A stretch of 64,000 nt of DNA. Source: Tundrisphaera sp051175315 (GTDB lineage: Bacteria > Planctomycetota > Planctomycetia > Isosphaerales > Isosphaeraceae). Positions within the stretch are counted from its first letter, which is position 1. Each line of letters starts with the position of its first letter. The stretch lies in assembly GCF_051175315.1 (NCBI RefSeq), contig NZ_CP195100.1, forward strand, positions 2,666,001 to 2,730,000, written 5' to 3'. Both the position numbers and the translations under genes were made by a program. Under the pieces are notes generated by a model that searched no databases, had not been told where the DNA came from, and saw only the letters and a list, made by a program, of their open reading frames with translations. Below, one piece after another: positions 8,174-15,959 of the stretch.

Positions 8174-8330
8174 GATAACGGCGAAGCCTCGTTAGGTACT
8201 CAGGCACTCGGGAGATGGTGACGAGCCGGTATCATAACAAAAACCGGCCGCGTCGGGGACCTTGGGGATGGCGATGCATCCCGCCCCCCGCCGTCGCCGC
8301 GCGGGCCGGCCGCCGGCCGGGGTCGGGGCG

Positions 8331-9839
8331 TCAGGCGGCCGGGCTGAGGTCGCGGCGAACGAGGCCGTAGGCCGCCTCCCCCAGCAGGATCAGGACGACG
8401 CTGGCCCCCATGACCGGGAGGAAGACGCCCAGGACGGCGATCACCCCGATCAGCCAGGCGGGCACGCGGACGTCGGGGCGGCGGGGCAGGCCGGATCGGC
8501 CCTTCGGCCGGCGCTCCCACCACATCCACAGGCCGGTGATCGGCAGGATGGTCAGGACCACGCAGGCGATCAGCCAGGGGATCTTGGTCGCCAGGCCCCA
8601 GAAGCTGCCGACGTGGAGCGGGTAGGTCCACTGGTGCCAGAAGAACTCCATCTGGGAGTTGTCCTTCTCGGCCAGCACCTTGCCGGTCGACTTGTCCAGG
8701 GTCACGCTGGTGCCGACCATCGGCCCATACGTCCGGTTGAAGTCGTTGCCGGCGCTGATCATCATCCCATTGCTCGGCCCGGACTTGGCGGCCGCCCCGC
8801 GACGGCCCCGGCCCTCGCCCAGCGAGGCCATCAGGATCCGGTCGGGGAACCGCTCCCGCATCGTGCCGATCAGGGTGTCCAGCGGCAGCGACGGCGGCGC
8901 GGGCGGTCGCTGCGCCGCGACGGCGTCGGGCCGGGGGCCGCGCTCCCCCTTGGATCGAGGGGCCTCGGCCGCCGGCTCGTCCTCGCCGACCCACTCGTGG
9001 GCCGCCTTGTGGATCACCGTGCCGACCGCCAGGGTGTAGAACATGCCGGTGACCAGGATCGTCGCGCAGATCGGCATCAGGTAGATCCCGCCCACCGAGT
9101 GGAGGTCGCGGAGCAGGGTGTACAGCTTCGCCTTCCACCGCAGGGTCCAGACTCCGGCCGCCTTGGCCTTCTTGCGAGGCCACCAGAGGTAGACCCCGGT
9201 GACGACCAGCACGATCGACCAGCTGGTGGCCAGCTCGGTGATGACCCGGCCGGTGGTGCCGGCCCACAGGGTCCGGTGGATCGACAGGATCGTCTGGAAG
9301 AAGGAGTTGAGGGCGGACGCCCCGCCCAGCTGGCCCAGGATCTTGCCGTCATAAGGGTTCACATAGACGTTGACCTGGCTCCGGAACCCCTCTCGGCCCT
9401 GGGGCGGGGCCTCGCCCGGGCGTCGCGCCGGGCGGAGCGTGATGATCGTGGCCCGGTCGGGGTCGTTGTGGACCTGGATCTGCGCCGGCATGGTGCCCGG
9501 ATGCGCCGCCAGGGCCGCGTCGACCTGCGCCTGGTAGGTGACCCGCGAGGGTCCCGGCGTCACGAACAGGAGGTCGCGGCGGGCGAACTCCTCGATCTCG
9601 GCCTTGAAGATGTACAGCCCGCCTGTCACGGACATGACCACCAGCACCGGGGCGATGATCACCCCGGCGTAGAAATGCCACCGCCAGATCACCCGGAACA
9701 GGCTCTGGAGCCCCGGATTCGCCCCGCGGGCAGGGCCCGGCCGCTTCGCCGGGGCGATCGCGGGTGGGAGGATCTCGCGGGCCTCGGCCATCTCCGGGGC
9801 TTCCACCGACTCCGTCAGCAACGCTTCGGTCCCGTTCAA
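8331..9839 (-). CDS. PepSY-associated transmembrane protein, Fur-type control likely
   Basis: A 502-residue inner-membrane protein of the PepSY_TM family (PiuB-like), often linked to iron or siderophore uptake and ferric reduction. The N-terminus after about residue 45 has FRVIWRWHFYAGV followed by a hydrophobic helix (APVLVVMSVTGGLYIF), a periplasmic PepSY region, then further membrane segments including SIHRTLWAGTTGRVITELA and WSIVLVVTGVYLWWPR. The repeated W-H and histidines in helices are typical and may bind haem. A 36-base region with Fur-like inverted repeats (9905-9940) lies 66-101 bases upstream of the start, which supports iron-dependent repression. Just downstream is a short noncoding stretch before the transaldolase start. 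Confidence 0.85.
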   Translation of the reverse strand: MNGTEALLTESVEAPEMAEAREILPPAIAPAKRPGPARGANPGLQSLFRVIWRWHFYAGVIIAPVLVVMSVTGGLYIFKAEIEEFARRDLLFVTPGPSRVTYQAQVDAALAAHPGTMPAQIQVHNDPDRATIITLRPARRPGEAPPQGREGFRSQVNVYVNPYDGKILGQLGGASALNSFFQTILSIHRTLWAGTTGRVITELATSWSIVLVVTGVYLWWPRKKAKAAGVWTLRWKAKLYTLLRDLHSVGGIYLMPICATILVTGMFYTLAVGTVIHKAAHEWVGEDEPAAEAPRSKGERGPRPDAVAAQRPPAPPSLPLDTLIGTMRERFPDRILMASLGEGRGRRGAAAKSGPSNGMMISAGNDFNRTYGPMVGTSVTLDKSTGKVLAEKDNSQMEFFWHQWTYPLHVGSFWGLATKIPWLIACVVLTILPITGLWMWWERRPKGRSGLPRRPDVRVPAWLIGVIAVLGVFLPVMGASVVLILLGEAAYGLVRRDLSPAA

Positions 9840-9904
9840 GTGACCCCACCCCCAGGCGGTCGAGGCCGCCCGCAGCGGCGGGCCCCGACCGGATCGTTTG
9901 CGAC

Positions 9905-9940
9905 TCTCAATGTTGAACCGACATTGAGATTCATTCTCAT
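9905..9940 (-). promoter_or_regulatory. Fur-like operator, overlapping inverted repeats
   Basis: Two inverted repeats share a half-site. TCTCAATGT (9905-9913) pairs with ACATTGAGA (9921-9929), and TGAGA (9925-9929) pairs with TCTCA (9935-9939) around TTCAT. The second resembles the Fur box TTGAGAATGATTCTCAA. It sits in the leader of the PepSY membrane gene, a family commonly iron-regulated. Fur binding is inferred, not shown. Confidence 0.6.
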
Positions 9941-10007
9941 CGGGGTAGGTTAACGCCCGACGGGCCTCCGATCAATGAGTGGGAGGGCCGGTTGATCCGG
10001 AATTTCG

Positions 10008-10907
10008 TCACCGTCCGGCGTTGATGGTGGGCTGGGTGCCGCGGTCGGAGCAGAGGACGACGAGCAGGTTGCCGACCAGGGCGGCCTTCTTCTCGTTGTC
10101 GAGGTCGACGATCTGGTGGTGGGAGAGGCGTTCCAGGGCCATCTCGACCATGCCGACGGCCCCCTCGACGATCTTCTGGCGGGCGGCGATCACGGCGCCG
10201 GCCTGCTGGCGTTGGAGCATGGCATGGGCGATCTCGGCGGCGTAGGCCAGGTGGCTGATGCGGGCCTCCAGCACCTCGACGCCGGCCTGGGCCAGCCTTT
10301 CCTGGATCTCGGTTTTGAGGTGCTCGGCGACCTCGGCGGTGTGGCTCCGCAGCGAGATCTCCCCCTCGACGTGGGGGTCGTACGGATAGCTCAGGGCCAT
10401 GTTCCGCAGGGCGGACTCGCTCTGGACGTGGACGAAGTTCTTGTAGTCGTCGACGTGGAACAAGGCCTCGGCCGTGTCCACGACCCGCCACACCACCACG
10501 GCGGCGATCTCGATCGGGTTGCCGGACTGGTCGTTGACCTTCAGCCGCTCGCTCTCGAAGTTCCGCACCTTCAGCGAGATCGCCTGCTTGGCGTAGAAGA
10601 TGTTGACCCACCGCAGCCCCGGCTCGCGCACCGTGCCCTGGTACTGGCCGAACAGTTGGAGCACCTTGGCCTCGTTGGGCCCGACCGTGAACAGGCCGAT
10701 CGGGATCAGGATCCCGGCGAGCCCGGCCGCGACGCCGACCAGGACCACCAGCGGGTTCCCCATCCCCGCCCCGGCCAGGGTCATCAGCCCGCCGCCGACC
10801 AGCCCGGCCAGCGACAGGGCGAGCATCCCCAGCCCCGGTTTGGGGGCGATCAGCACCTCGCGCATCACCTGCGATGGCTTCGTCGTGGCTTCCCAATCGA
10901 CGCTCAT
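10008..10907 (-). CDS. SPFH/band 7 (stomatin-prohibitin) family protein
   Basis: A 299-residue membrane-anchored SPFH protein. After a short cytosolic stretch, two hydrophobic segments span about residues 25-75 (LALSLAGLVGGGLMTLAGAG and VLVGVAAGLAGILIPIGLF). The SPFH core follows: TVGPNEAKVLQLFGQYQGTV, then LRWVNIFYAKQAISLKVRNFE, a DQSGNPIEIAAVVVWRVVD strand pair and a helix with LAQAGVEVLEARISHLAYA. The C-terminus is helical with EIAHAMLQRQQAGAVIAARQ. These proteins form oligomeric membrane scaffolds that help organise lipid domains or proteases. It lies alone on the minus strand with CGAGGCGAGA upstream of the ATG. Confidence 0.9.
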   Translation of the reverse strand: MSVDWEATTKPSQVMREVLIAPKPGLGMLALSLAGLVGGGLMTLAGAGMGNPLVVLVGVAAGLAGILIPIGLFTVGPNEAKVLQLFGQYQGTVREPGLRWVNIFYAKQAISLKVRNFESERLKVNDQSGNPIEIAAVVVWRVVDTAEALFHVDDYKNFVHVQSESALRNMALSYPYDPHVEGEISLRSHTAEVAEHLKTEIQERLAQAGVEVLEARISHLAYAAEIAHAMLQRQQAGAVIAARQKIVEGAVGMVEMALERLSHHQIVDLDNEKKAALVGNLLVVLCSDRGTQPTINAGR

Positions 10908-11013
10908 GGTCGGGATCTCGCCTCGTGCCAGGGGTTCATGGGTCGGACTCGATGATCTCTTCGCCGGCCGCCGCCCGGTATTGTTCGGCCTTCCGGGCGG
11001 CGACCTCGGGGCA

Positions 11014-11649
11014 TCAATGCTGGAGCCGGCGTAGGCGGTCGGTGTAGAGCAACTGATGCCGTTCGCTCGCCTCAGCCCAGGAACGGGGCAGGGAGAACTG
11101 GCCGTGGATCACGTCGTCGATCGCCTGGCGGACCTGCCGGGCGCAGGTGTTGACGCCCATCCGGCCGACACCCGTGCCCAGGCCCGGGAAGGCGATCGAC
11201 TCGACCCGTTCGGCGATCGGCCGCCCGGCGTGCTCGCCGTGGCCGAACCGGCCGCGTGCCACCAGAAGCAGGGCCGCGCGGGCGGCCAGGTAGGCGTTCA
11301 CCGACTCGCGGAGGATCATCGGCACCCGCATCGTCGGCGCCGCCACGAGGTAAGGGATCCGCGGGTTGTCGGTCGCGACGATCTCCGCCGCCCCGACCAC
11401 CAGTTCCCCGTGGTGCTGCTCCAGGATGGCCCGGCGGACCTTCATCTGGATGTCCGGGCCGAAGTGGTCGAGGTACAGGGCGTCGACCCCGCCGTCCATG
11501 AAGCCGAAGCTGTTGGCCGGGCTGACCACGGCATCGCACCGGAGGTCGAGGATCGAGCCCCGATGCACCTCGACGCCCTCGACATCGCCGCAAAGCCGTT
11601 CCCAGGCGTCGGCCAGCGCCGGTTCGATGGCCGAGAGGATGATCTTCAT
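11014..11649 (-). CDS. macro-domain protein
   Basis: A 211-residue protein dominated by a macro domain, a fold that binds or hydrolyses ADP-ribose derivatives. It has VEVHRGSILDLRCDAVVSPANSFGFMDGGVD near residues 28-56, where VSPANSFGFMDGGVD matches the ADP-ribose-binding NAAN/G-rich loop; the first Asn that is catalytic in some hydrolases falls in the PANS part. The second loop is FPGLGTGVGRM. The C-terminus, LPRSWAEASERHQLLY, is a typical extension seen in macro proteins of the phage-tail-associated type. The gene precedes queA by 75 bases in the opposite relation of transcription (queA is upstream on the same strand), so the two may be co-transcribed. Confidence 0.88.
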   Translation of the reverse strand: MKIILSAIEPALADAWERLCGDVEGVEVHRGSILDLRCDAVVSPANSFGFMDGGVDALYLDHFGPDIQMKVRRAILEQHHGELVVGAAEIVATDNPRIPYLVAAPTMRVPMILRESVNAYLAARAALLLVARGRFGHGEHAGRPIAERVESIAFPGLGTGVGRMGVNTCARQVRQAIDDVIHGQFSLPRSWAEASERHQLLYTDRLRRLQH

Positions 11650-11689
11650 GCCGATCCCTCATCGATTTCAGGTGATCAATCATCCTGGC

Positions 11690-12724
11690 TCACACGATCA
11701 GCATTGCATCCCCATAACTGTAGAAGCGGTATTCCAGGCGCACCGCCTCGGCGTAGGCCTCGCGGATCAGGTCCACGCCGGCCAGCGCCGACACCAGGAC
11801 CAGCAGGCTCGACCGGGGCAGGTGGAAGTTGGTCACCAGGGCATCCACCCCCCGGAACGCGTGGCCGGGCCGGAGATACAGCGCGGTGTCGCCCGCGAAC
11901 GGCTCGAACCGGCCCGACGCGGCCGAGGTCTCCAGGACGCGGGCCGAGGTCGTGCCCACGGCGACGACCCGGCCGCCGTCGGCCCGCTTGCGGTTGAGCG
12001 CTTCGGCCGTGTCGGGGGAGAGTTCGGCGGCCTCGGCGTGGAGGGCGTGGTCCTCGATCCGCTCGGCCTCGATCGGCCGGAAGGTGCCGATGCCGACGTG
12101 GAGCGTGAGGTCGAGCCGCTCGATCCCCCGGGCGTCGAGCCGGCGGAACACGTCGTCGGTGAAGTGGAGCCCCGCCGTGGGGGCGGCCACCGAGCCCGGC
12201 ACGGCGGCGTAGACGGTCTGATACCGGGCCCGGTCCCCCTCGGACTCGATCCCCTTGCGGATATAAGGGGGCAGGGGGACCGTTCCGTGGGCTTCCAGCA
12301 AGGTGCGCGACGGCCCCTCGGCCCCTCTGCCCGGCCGGGCCGCCCACCGGCCCTCGCCGAGCCGGGCCTCCAGGGTCAGGGGGAGGCCGTGGCCGACCAC
12401 GACGGTTTCCCCCGGGGCGGGGCGGCCCCGGGTCTTGGCCAGGATCTCCCACGAGCCGTCGGGGCGGTCGCGGAGGAACAGCCCTTCCCAGCGGCCCCCG
12501 GTCGAGACGCGGTGCCCGACGATCCGCGCCGGGACCACGCGGGTGTTGTTGCGGACCAGCACGTCGCCGGGGGCGAGCAGGTCGGGCAGGTCGGCGAAGG
12601 TGTGGTGCGCGATCGTCCCGGAGTCGCGCCGGACGACCATCAGGCGCGAGCGGTCGCGGGGCTCGACGGCGTGCTGGGCGATCAGGGCATCCGGCAGGTC
12701 GAAATCAAACGCCGACGTCTCCAA
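11690..12724 (-). CDS. queA: S-adenosylmethionine:tRNA ribosyltransferase-isomerase
   Basis: A 344-residue QueA, which transfers and isomerises the ribosyl group of SAM to 7-aminomethyl-7-deazaguanine on tRNA, giving epoxyqueuosine. The N-terminus METSAFDFDLPDALIAQHAVEPRD matches the QueA family, as do APGDVLVRNNTRVVPARI, APTAGLHFTD, HVGIGTFRPIEAERIEDH, and the C-terminal NFHLPRSSLLVLVSALAG and AVRLEYRFYSYGDAMLI. The family normally starts at this point, so a TTG codon at 12724 is chosen; the frame is open further upstream but that part overlaps the divergent Uma2 gene and lacks family similarity. Length is normal. Confidence 0.94.
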   Translation of the reverse strand: METSAFDFDLPDALIAQHAVEPRDRSRLMVVRRDSGTIAHHTFADLPDLLAPGDVLVRNNTRVVPARIVGHRVSTGGRWEGLFLRDRPDGSWEILAKTRGRPAPGETVVVGHGLPLTLEARLGEGRWAARPGRGAEGPSRTLLEAHGTVPLPPYIRKGIESEGDRARYQTVYAAVPGSVAAPTAGLHFTDDVFRRLDARGIERLDLTLHVGIGTFRPIEAERIEDHALHAEAAELSPDTAEALNRKRADGGRVVAVGTTSARVLETSAASGRFEPFAGDTALYLRPGHAFRGVDALVTNFHLPRSSLLVLVSALAGVDLIREAYAEAVRLEYRFYSYGDAMLIV

Positions 12725-12802
12725 GTTCCGCTTCTCCCCGGGGCCGGTTCGTTGCACAATGGGCGGTGTTCGGAGGTTCAACGCGGTCGGGAGGGGGTCA
12801 TC

Positions 12803-13615
12803 ATGGCCAGCATCACCACCGAGGTCTTCTATCCCGAATCCGACGGCAAGCCGATGGCCGAATCCCCCGTGCACCGCGACGTGATGGCCGAGACGATCGC
12901 GGCCCTGCGGGACTGGTTCGCCGACGACCCGCTGGCCTACGTCTCGGGCAACGAGTTCCTCTACTTCGTCGAGGGGGACCCGCGGCGCAACGTCTCGCCC
13001 GACGTCTGGGTGGCCCGGGGGATCGACAAATCGGTCCGCCGACCCTCCTACAAGACCTGGGAGGAAGGCGGCAAGGGGCCCGACCTGGTGATCGAGGTCT
13101 CATCCCCGTCGACCCGCCGCGAGGATCTCCGCCACAAGCTCGGGCTGTACCAGGACGTCCTCCGCGTCCCCGAATATTACCTGTTCGACCCCCTGGGCGA
13201 ATACCTCGACCCGCCGCTCCAGGGGCATCGCCTGGTCGATGGCGCCTATCGGCCGATCGCCCCCGAGGCCGGCCGCCTGCCCAGCCAGGTCCTGGGCCTC
13301 CACCTCGAAGCCGACGGCACCGAGCTGCGCCTGTTCGACCCGGCCGCCGGCCGACGGCTCCTGACCCGGAAGGAAGAGCTGGATCAGGCGCGGGCGGCCG
13401 AGGAGAAACGCAAGACCCGGGAACGTCGGTCGCGTCGGGAACTTCGGGCGACCATCCGCGCCCAGGCGGCCATGATCGACGTCCTGAACCAGCGGTTGGC
13501 CGCCCAGGGCGAATTGCTGGACCTGCATCGCGCGATCGGCGAGGAGGCCAGGGCGACCGTCCAGCGGCTCCGAGACGAGTTGGCCGAACTCAAGGCGGAG
13601 CGGACTTCGGACTGA
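12803..13615 (+). CDS. Uma2 family (DUF820) putative endonuclease with coiled-coil tail
   Basis: A 270-residue protein. Residues 20-175 are a PD-(D/E)XK-like Uma2 domain: SGNEFLYFVEGDPRRNVSPDVWV, then PDLVIEVSSPSTRREDLRHKLGLYQ and EYYLFDP. The Asp in SPDV, the Glu in IEVSSP and the following Lys in RHKLGLY form the family's putative active site. The family is abundant in planctomycetes and cyanobacteria; its target is not known. Residues 185-270 are a charged coiled coil (repeated Arg/Glu-rich heptads from LTRKEELDQARAAEEKR onward) that is longer than in the compact family members. The start ATG follows GGGAGGGGG. It is divergent from queA; 79 bases separate the starts. Confidence 0.9.
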   Translation: MASITTEVFYPESDGKPMAESPVHRDVMAETIAALRDWFADDPLAYVSGNEFLYFVEGDPRRNVSPDVWVARGIDKSVRRPSYKTWEEGGKGPDLVIEVSSPSTRREDLRHKLGLYQDVLRVPEYYLFDPLGEYLDPPLQGHRLVDGAYRPIAPEAGRLPSQVLGLHLEADGTELRLFDPAAGRRLLTRKEELDQARAAEEKRKTRERRSRRELRATIRAQAAMIDVLNQRLAAQGELLDLHRAIGEEARATVQRLRDELAELKAERTSD

Positions 13616-13628
13616 AGGCGGACGCCGC

Positions 13629-14807
13629 GTGCAAGACCTCGCCCGACGATTGGCGACCGCCCCCCGCCGGGCCTGGCCCGGCCGGCCGGTGCCGGTGTCG
13701 CTGGTGATCACCGGCCTCGACGTCGGCGGCGCCGAGCGGGCGCTGGTGGCGCTGGCGACGGGGCTCGACCGGCGGCGTTGGGCCCCCTCGGTCGTCGCGC
13801 TGGACGGGGAAGGGGCCCTGGCGGGGCCGTTGCGAGCGTCGGGGATCGGGGTGGCCTGCCTGAGCGTCGATCGTCGCAAGCCCTGGCAGGCGGTCGCTCG
13901 GCTCGCGAAGGCCCTGCGCGACTCGAATCCCGAGCTGATCCAGAGCTTCCTGTTCCACGCCAACGTGGCCGCCCGCCTGGCGGCGCCCCTGGCGGGTCGG
14001 CCGTGGGTGCTGGGCGGGCTGCGCGTGGCCGAGCGGCAACGGCGATGGCACCTCGCGCTCGATCGCTTGACCGGCCGGATGGCGGCGGGGTCAGTGTGCG
14101 TGTCGGAGGGGGTCCGCCGGTTCAGCCGGGAGGCCGGCGGGCTCGATCCCGATCGGCTGGTCGTGATCCCCAACGGGGTCGACCCCGGCCCGCATGACCG
14201 GGCGGGGGCCGTCGATCGCGCGCCCCTGGGCGTGCCCGCCGACGCGATCCTGGCCCTCTACGTCGGCCGGCTCGACCCCCAGAAGGGGCTGCCGAGGCTG
14301 CTCGAAGCCGCCGCCCGCGTCGCCCGGGCCCGGCCCGACTGGCACCTGGCGCTGGCCGGAGACGGTCCCGACCGCGACGCCCTGCACGAACAGGCCCGAA
14401 ACCTTCCCGATCTCGACGGCCGGGTCCACTGGCTGGGCCGGCGCGACGACGTGCCGGGGCTGTTGCGGTCGGCCGACCTGCTGGTCCTGCCGTCGCTGTG
14501 GGAGGGGATGCCCAACGCGGTCCTGGAGGCGATGGCCGCCGGCCGCGCCGTGGTGGCGACCGCCGTGGAAGGCTCCGAGGAACTCGTCCGGCCCGGCCGC
14601 ACCGGCTGGCTGGTGCCCTCCGGCGAGGCCGGCCCGCTGGCCGAGGCCCTCCTCGATGCCGCGTCCGACCGCGACCGCCTGGCCCGGTACGGCCGGGCCG
14701 GCCGGGCTCGGATCGAGGCCGAGTTCGACCCGGGTCGCGTGGTCGCGGCCTATGAACGGCTGTGGGCCGGCGTCCTGGGATATGACCCGGACGCCGGCCC
14801 GGCGTGA
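13629..14807 (+). CDS. GT4-family glycosyltransferase
   Basis: A 392-residue GT-B fold glycosyltransferase. The N-terminal Rossmann domain begins VSLVITGLDVGGAERALVALA, where the GGAER loop binds the nucleotide sugar acceptor side. The C-terminal half has ALYVGRLDPQKGLPRLLEA, the donor-binding YVGRL, and the EX7E motif in LWEGMPNAVLEAMAAG (Glu pair at the sugar-nucleotide site), followed by GRTGWLVPSGE. Retaining transfer from a nucleotide-activated sugar to a glycan or lipid is expected; the substrate is not evident. It starts with GTG just 13 bases after the Uma2 gene, and a 9-bp hairpin follows the stop. Confidence 0.9.
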   Translation: MQDLARRLATAPRRAWPGRPVPVSLVITGLDVGGAERALVALATGLDRRRWAPSVVALDGEGALAGPLRASGIGVACLSVDRRKPWQAVARLAKALRDSNPELIQSFLFHANVAARLAAPLAGRPWVLGGLRVAERQRRWHLALDRLTGRMAAGSVCVSEGVRRFSREAGGLDPDRLVVIPNGVDPGPHDRAGAVDRAPLGVPADAILALYVGRLDPQKGLPRLLEAAARVARARPDWHLALAGDGPDRDALHEQARNLPDLDGRVHWLGRRDDVPGLLRSADLLVLPSLWEGMPNAVLEAMAAGRAVVATAVEGSEELVRPGRTGWLVPSGEAGPLAEALLDAASDRDRLARYGRAGRARIEAEFDPGRVVAAYERLWAGVLGYDPDAGPA

Positions 14808-14812
14808 GGCAT

Positions 14813-14838
14813 CGAGCCCGGCCGGCGAACCGGGCTCG
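14813..14838 (+). terminator. hairpin downstream of the glycosyltransferase
   Basis: A perfect 9-bp stem, CGAGCCCGG (14813-14821) with CCGGGCTCG (14830-14838), encloses 8 bases and begins 6 bases after the stop. No T-run follows, so it could be a transcript stabiliser or a weak terminator. Confidence 0.5.
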
Positions 14839-15167
14839 TGGTTGACGCGGGGTTCATCCCCTCGGACAGGCCATCGAGGCTCGATGTCAATAATCCATGG
14901 ATTTCCACTAGCCGTGAATCCTGCCGCGGCGAGGATGTCGTGGGTCCGGGAAGTGACAGGGCATGGATCAAGAATGTTCGTGCGAGTGTCCATCGATCGG
15001 TGGCGGCGGCCCGGGGCGCGCGGCTTGCGGGATGGTCCGGTCGCGGCAGGCCGTCGCGCGATCCTCGCGGTGCGAGGCGATCCCGGTGGTGCCCAACCTG
15101 TCGTTCCCACTCCTCGCCGCGGTCGTCGGCGCCGGGGGGAGGCTCGGGCATCGCAAGGGGATGGACG
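14839..15167. other. intergenic region before the Hsp20 gene
   Basis: No gene supported. The sequence includes a lower-GC patch at about 14880-14915 that may hold the hsp20 promoter. No CIRCE element (TTAGCACTC-N9-GAGTGCTAA) or ROSE-like pattern was seen. Confidence 0.4.
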
Positions 15168-15710
15168 ATGGCAATCGAGCGTTGGGACCCGTTCCGCGAG
15201 ATGGTCAGCCTTCGCGATGCGATGAACATGCTCATGCAGGAGAGCTTCGTGCGGCCCGTCGCGACGTCGGGCCAGGACGGCACGCCGGCCCACCTGCCCC
15301 TGGATATCACCGAGAACGGGGATGAATTCGTGGTCAAGGCGTCGCTGCCGGGCGTCAAGCCCGAGGACGTGGAGGCCACCGTCCACGGCGATACGCTGCT
15401 GATCCGCGCCGAGTCCAGGGCCGATCTGGAGAAGAAGGGGGATCACTGGCATCTGCGCGAGCGCCGGACCGGCGTGGTGCAGCGTGCCGTGAGCCTGGCC
15501 GCGCCCGTGGATCCCGGCCGGGCCCGGGCCAACTTCGAGGACGGCGTCCTGACCCTGACCTTGCCCAAGGCGGAACACTCCAAGCCCCGCCAGATCCGGA
15601 TCGGCGGGGCGAGCCGGGCGGGTGCGGACGCAGGAGGCCAGGACGGCGCCTCGTCCCAGGCCAAGGCCGCCCCCAATGCGGCCGCGGCCCCGGCGGCGGC
15701 GGGGAGCTGA
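15168..15710 (+). CDS. Hsp20/alpha-crystallin small heat-shock protein
   Basis: A 180-residue ATP-independent holdase. The start MAIERWDPFREMVSLRDAMN is typical of bacterial Hsp20. The alpha-crystallin domain covers about residues 40-145: LPLDITENGDEFVVKASLPGVKPEDVEATVHGDTLLI, ending in the conserved FEDGVLTLTLPKAE. After the domain the KPRQIRI tail contains the IxI anchor (IRI) used for oligomer contacts. It is followed by an Ala-rich low-complexity tail of about 30 residues, which is unusual for this family. GGGATGGACG precedes the ATG. The gene appears monocistronic. Confidence 0.93.
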   Translation: MAIERWDPFREMVSLRDAMNMLMQESFVRPVATSGQDGTPAHLPLDITENGDEFVVKASLPGVKPEDVEATVHGDTLLIRAESRADLEKKGDHWHLRERRTGVVQRAVSLAAPVDPGRARANFEDGVLTLTLPKAEHSKPRQIRIGGASRAGADAGGQDGASSQAKAAPNAAAAPAAAGS

Positions 15711-15959
15711 CCCCGGCCGGCCCGGCGGTCCATCGGGCGACCCTCGGCCCGCGCGGCATGCCGGCCATCCCGCCCGGCATCGCCGCGTCCGCCCGGACGG
15801 GCCATCCCCTCTGTTTTTCCGGGATCAGTCCCTTGTTCGGCATCGCCGATTCATGTGTGATGGGGTGGATTCGTTGCCTTCGCGGCGTGGATCGCGCATC
15901 GCGTGCGCGTCGCGAAGGGCCGGGCCGCTCGATCTCTCCTCCAGAATGGCGGGCTTCCC

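Noticed and set aside
12752..12800. A promoter-like CACAAT before the Uma2 gene
   Set aside because: The -10 match is partial and no -35 element is convincing.
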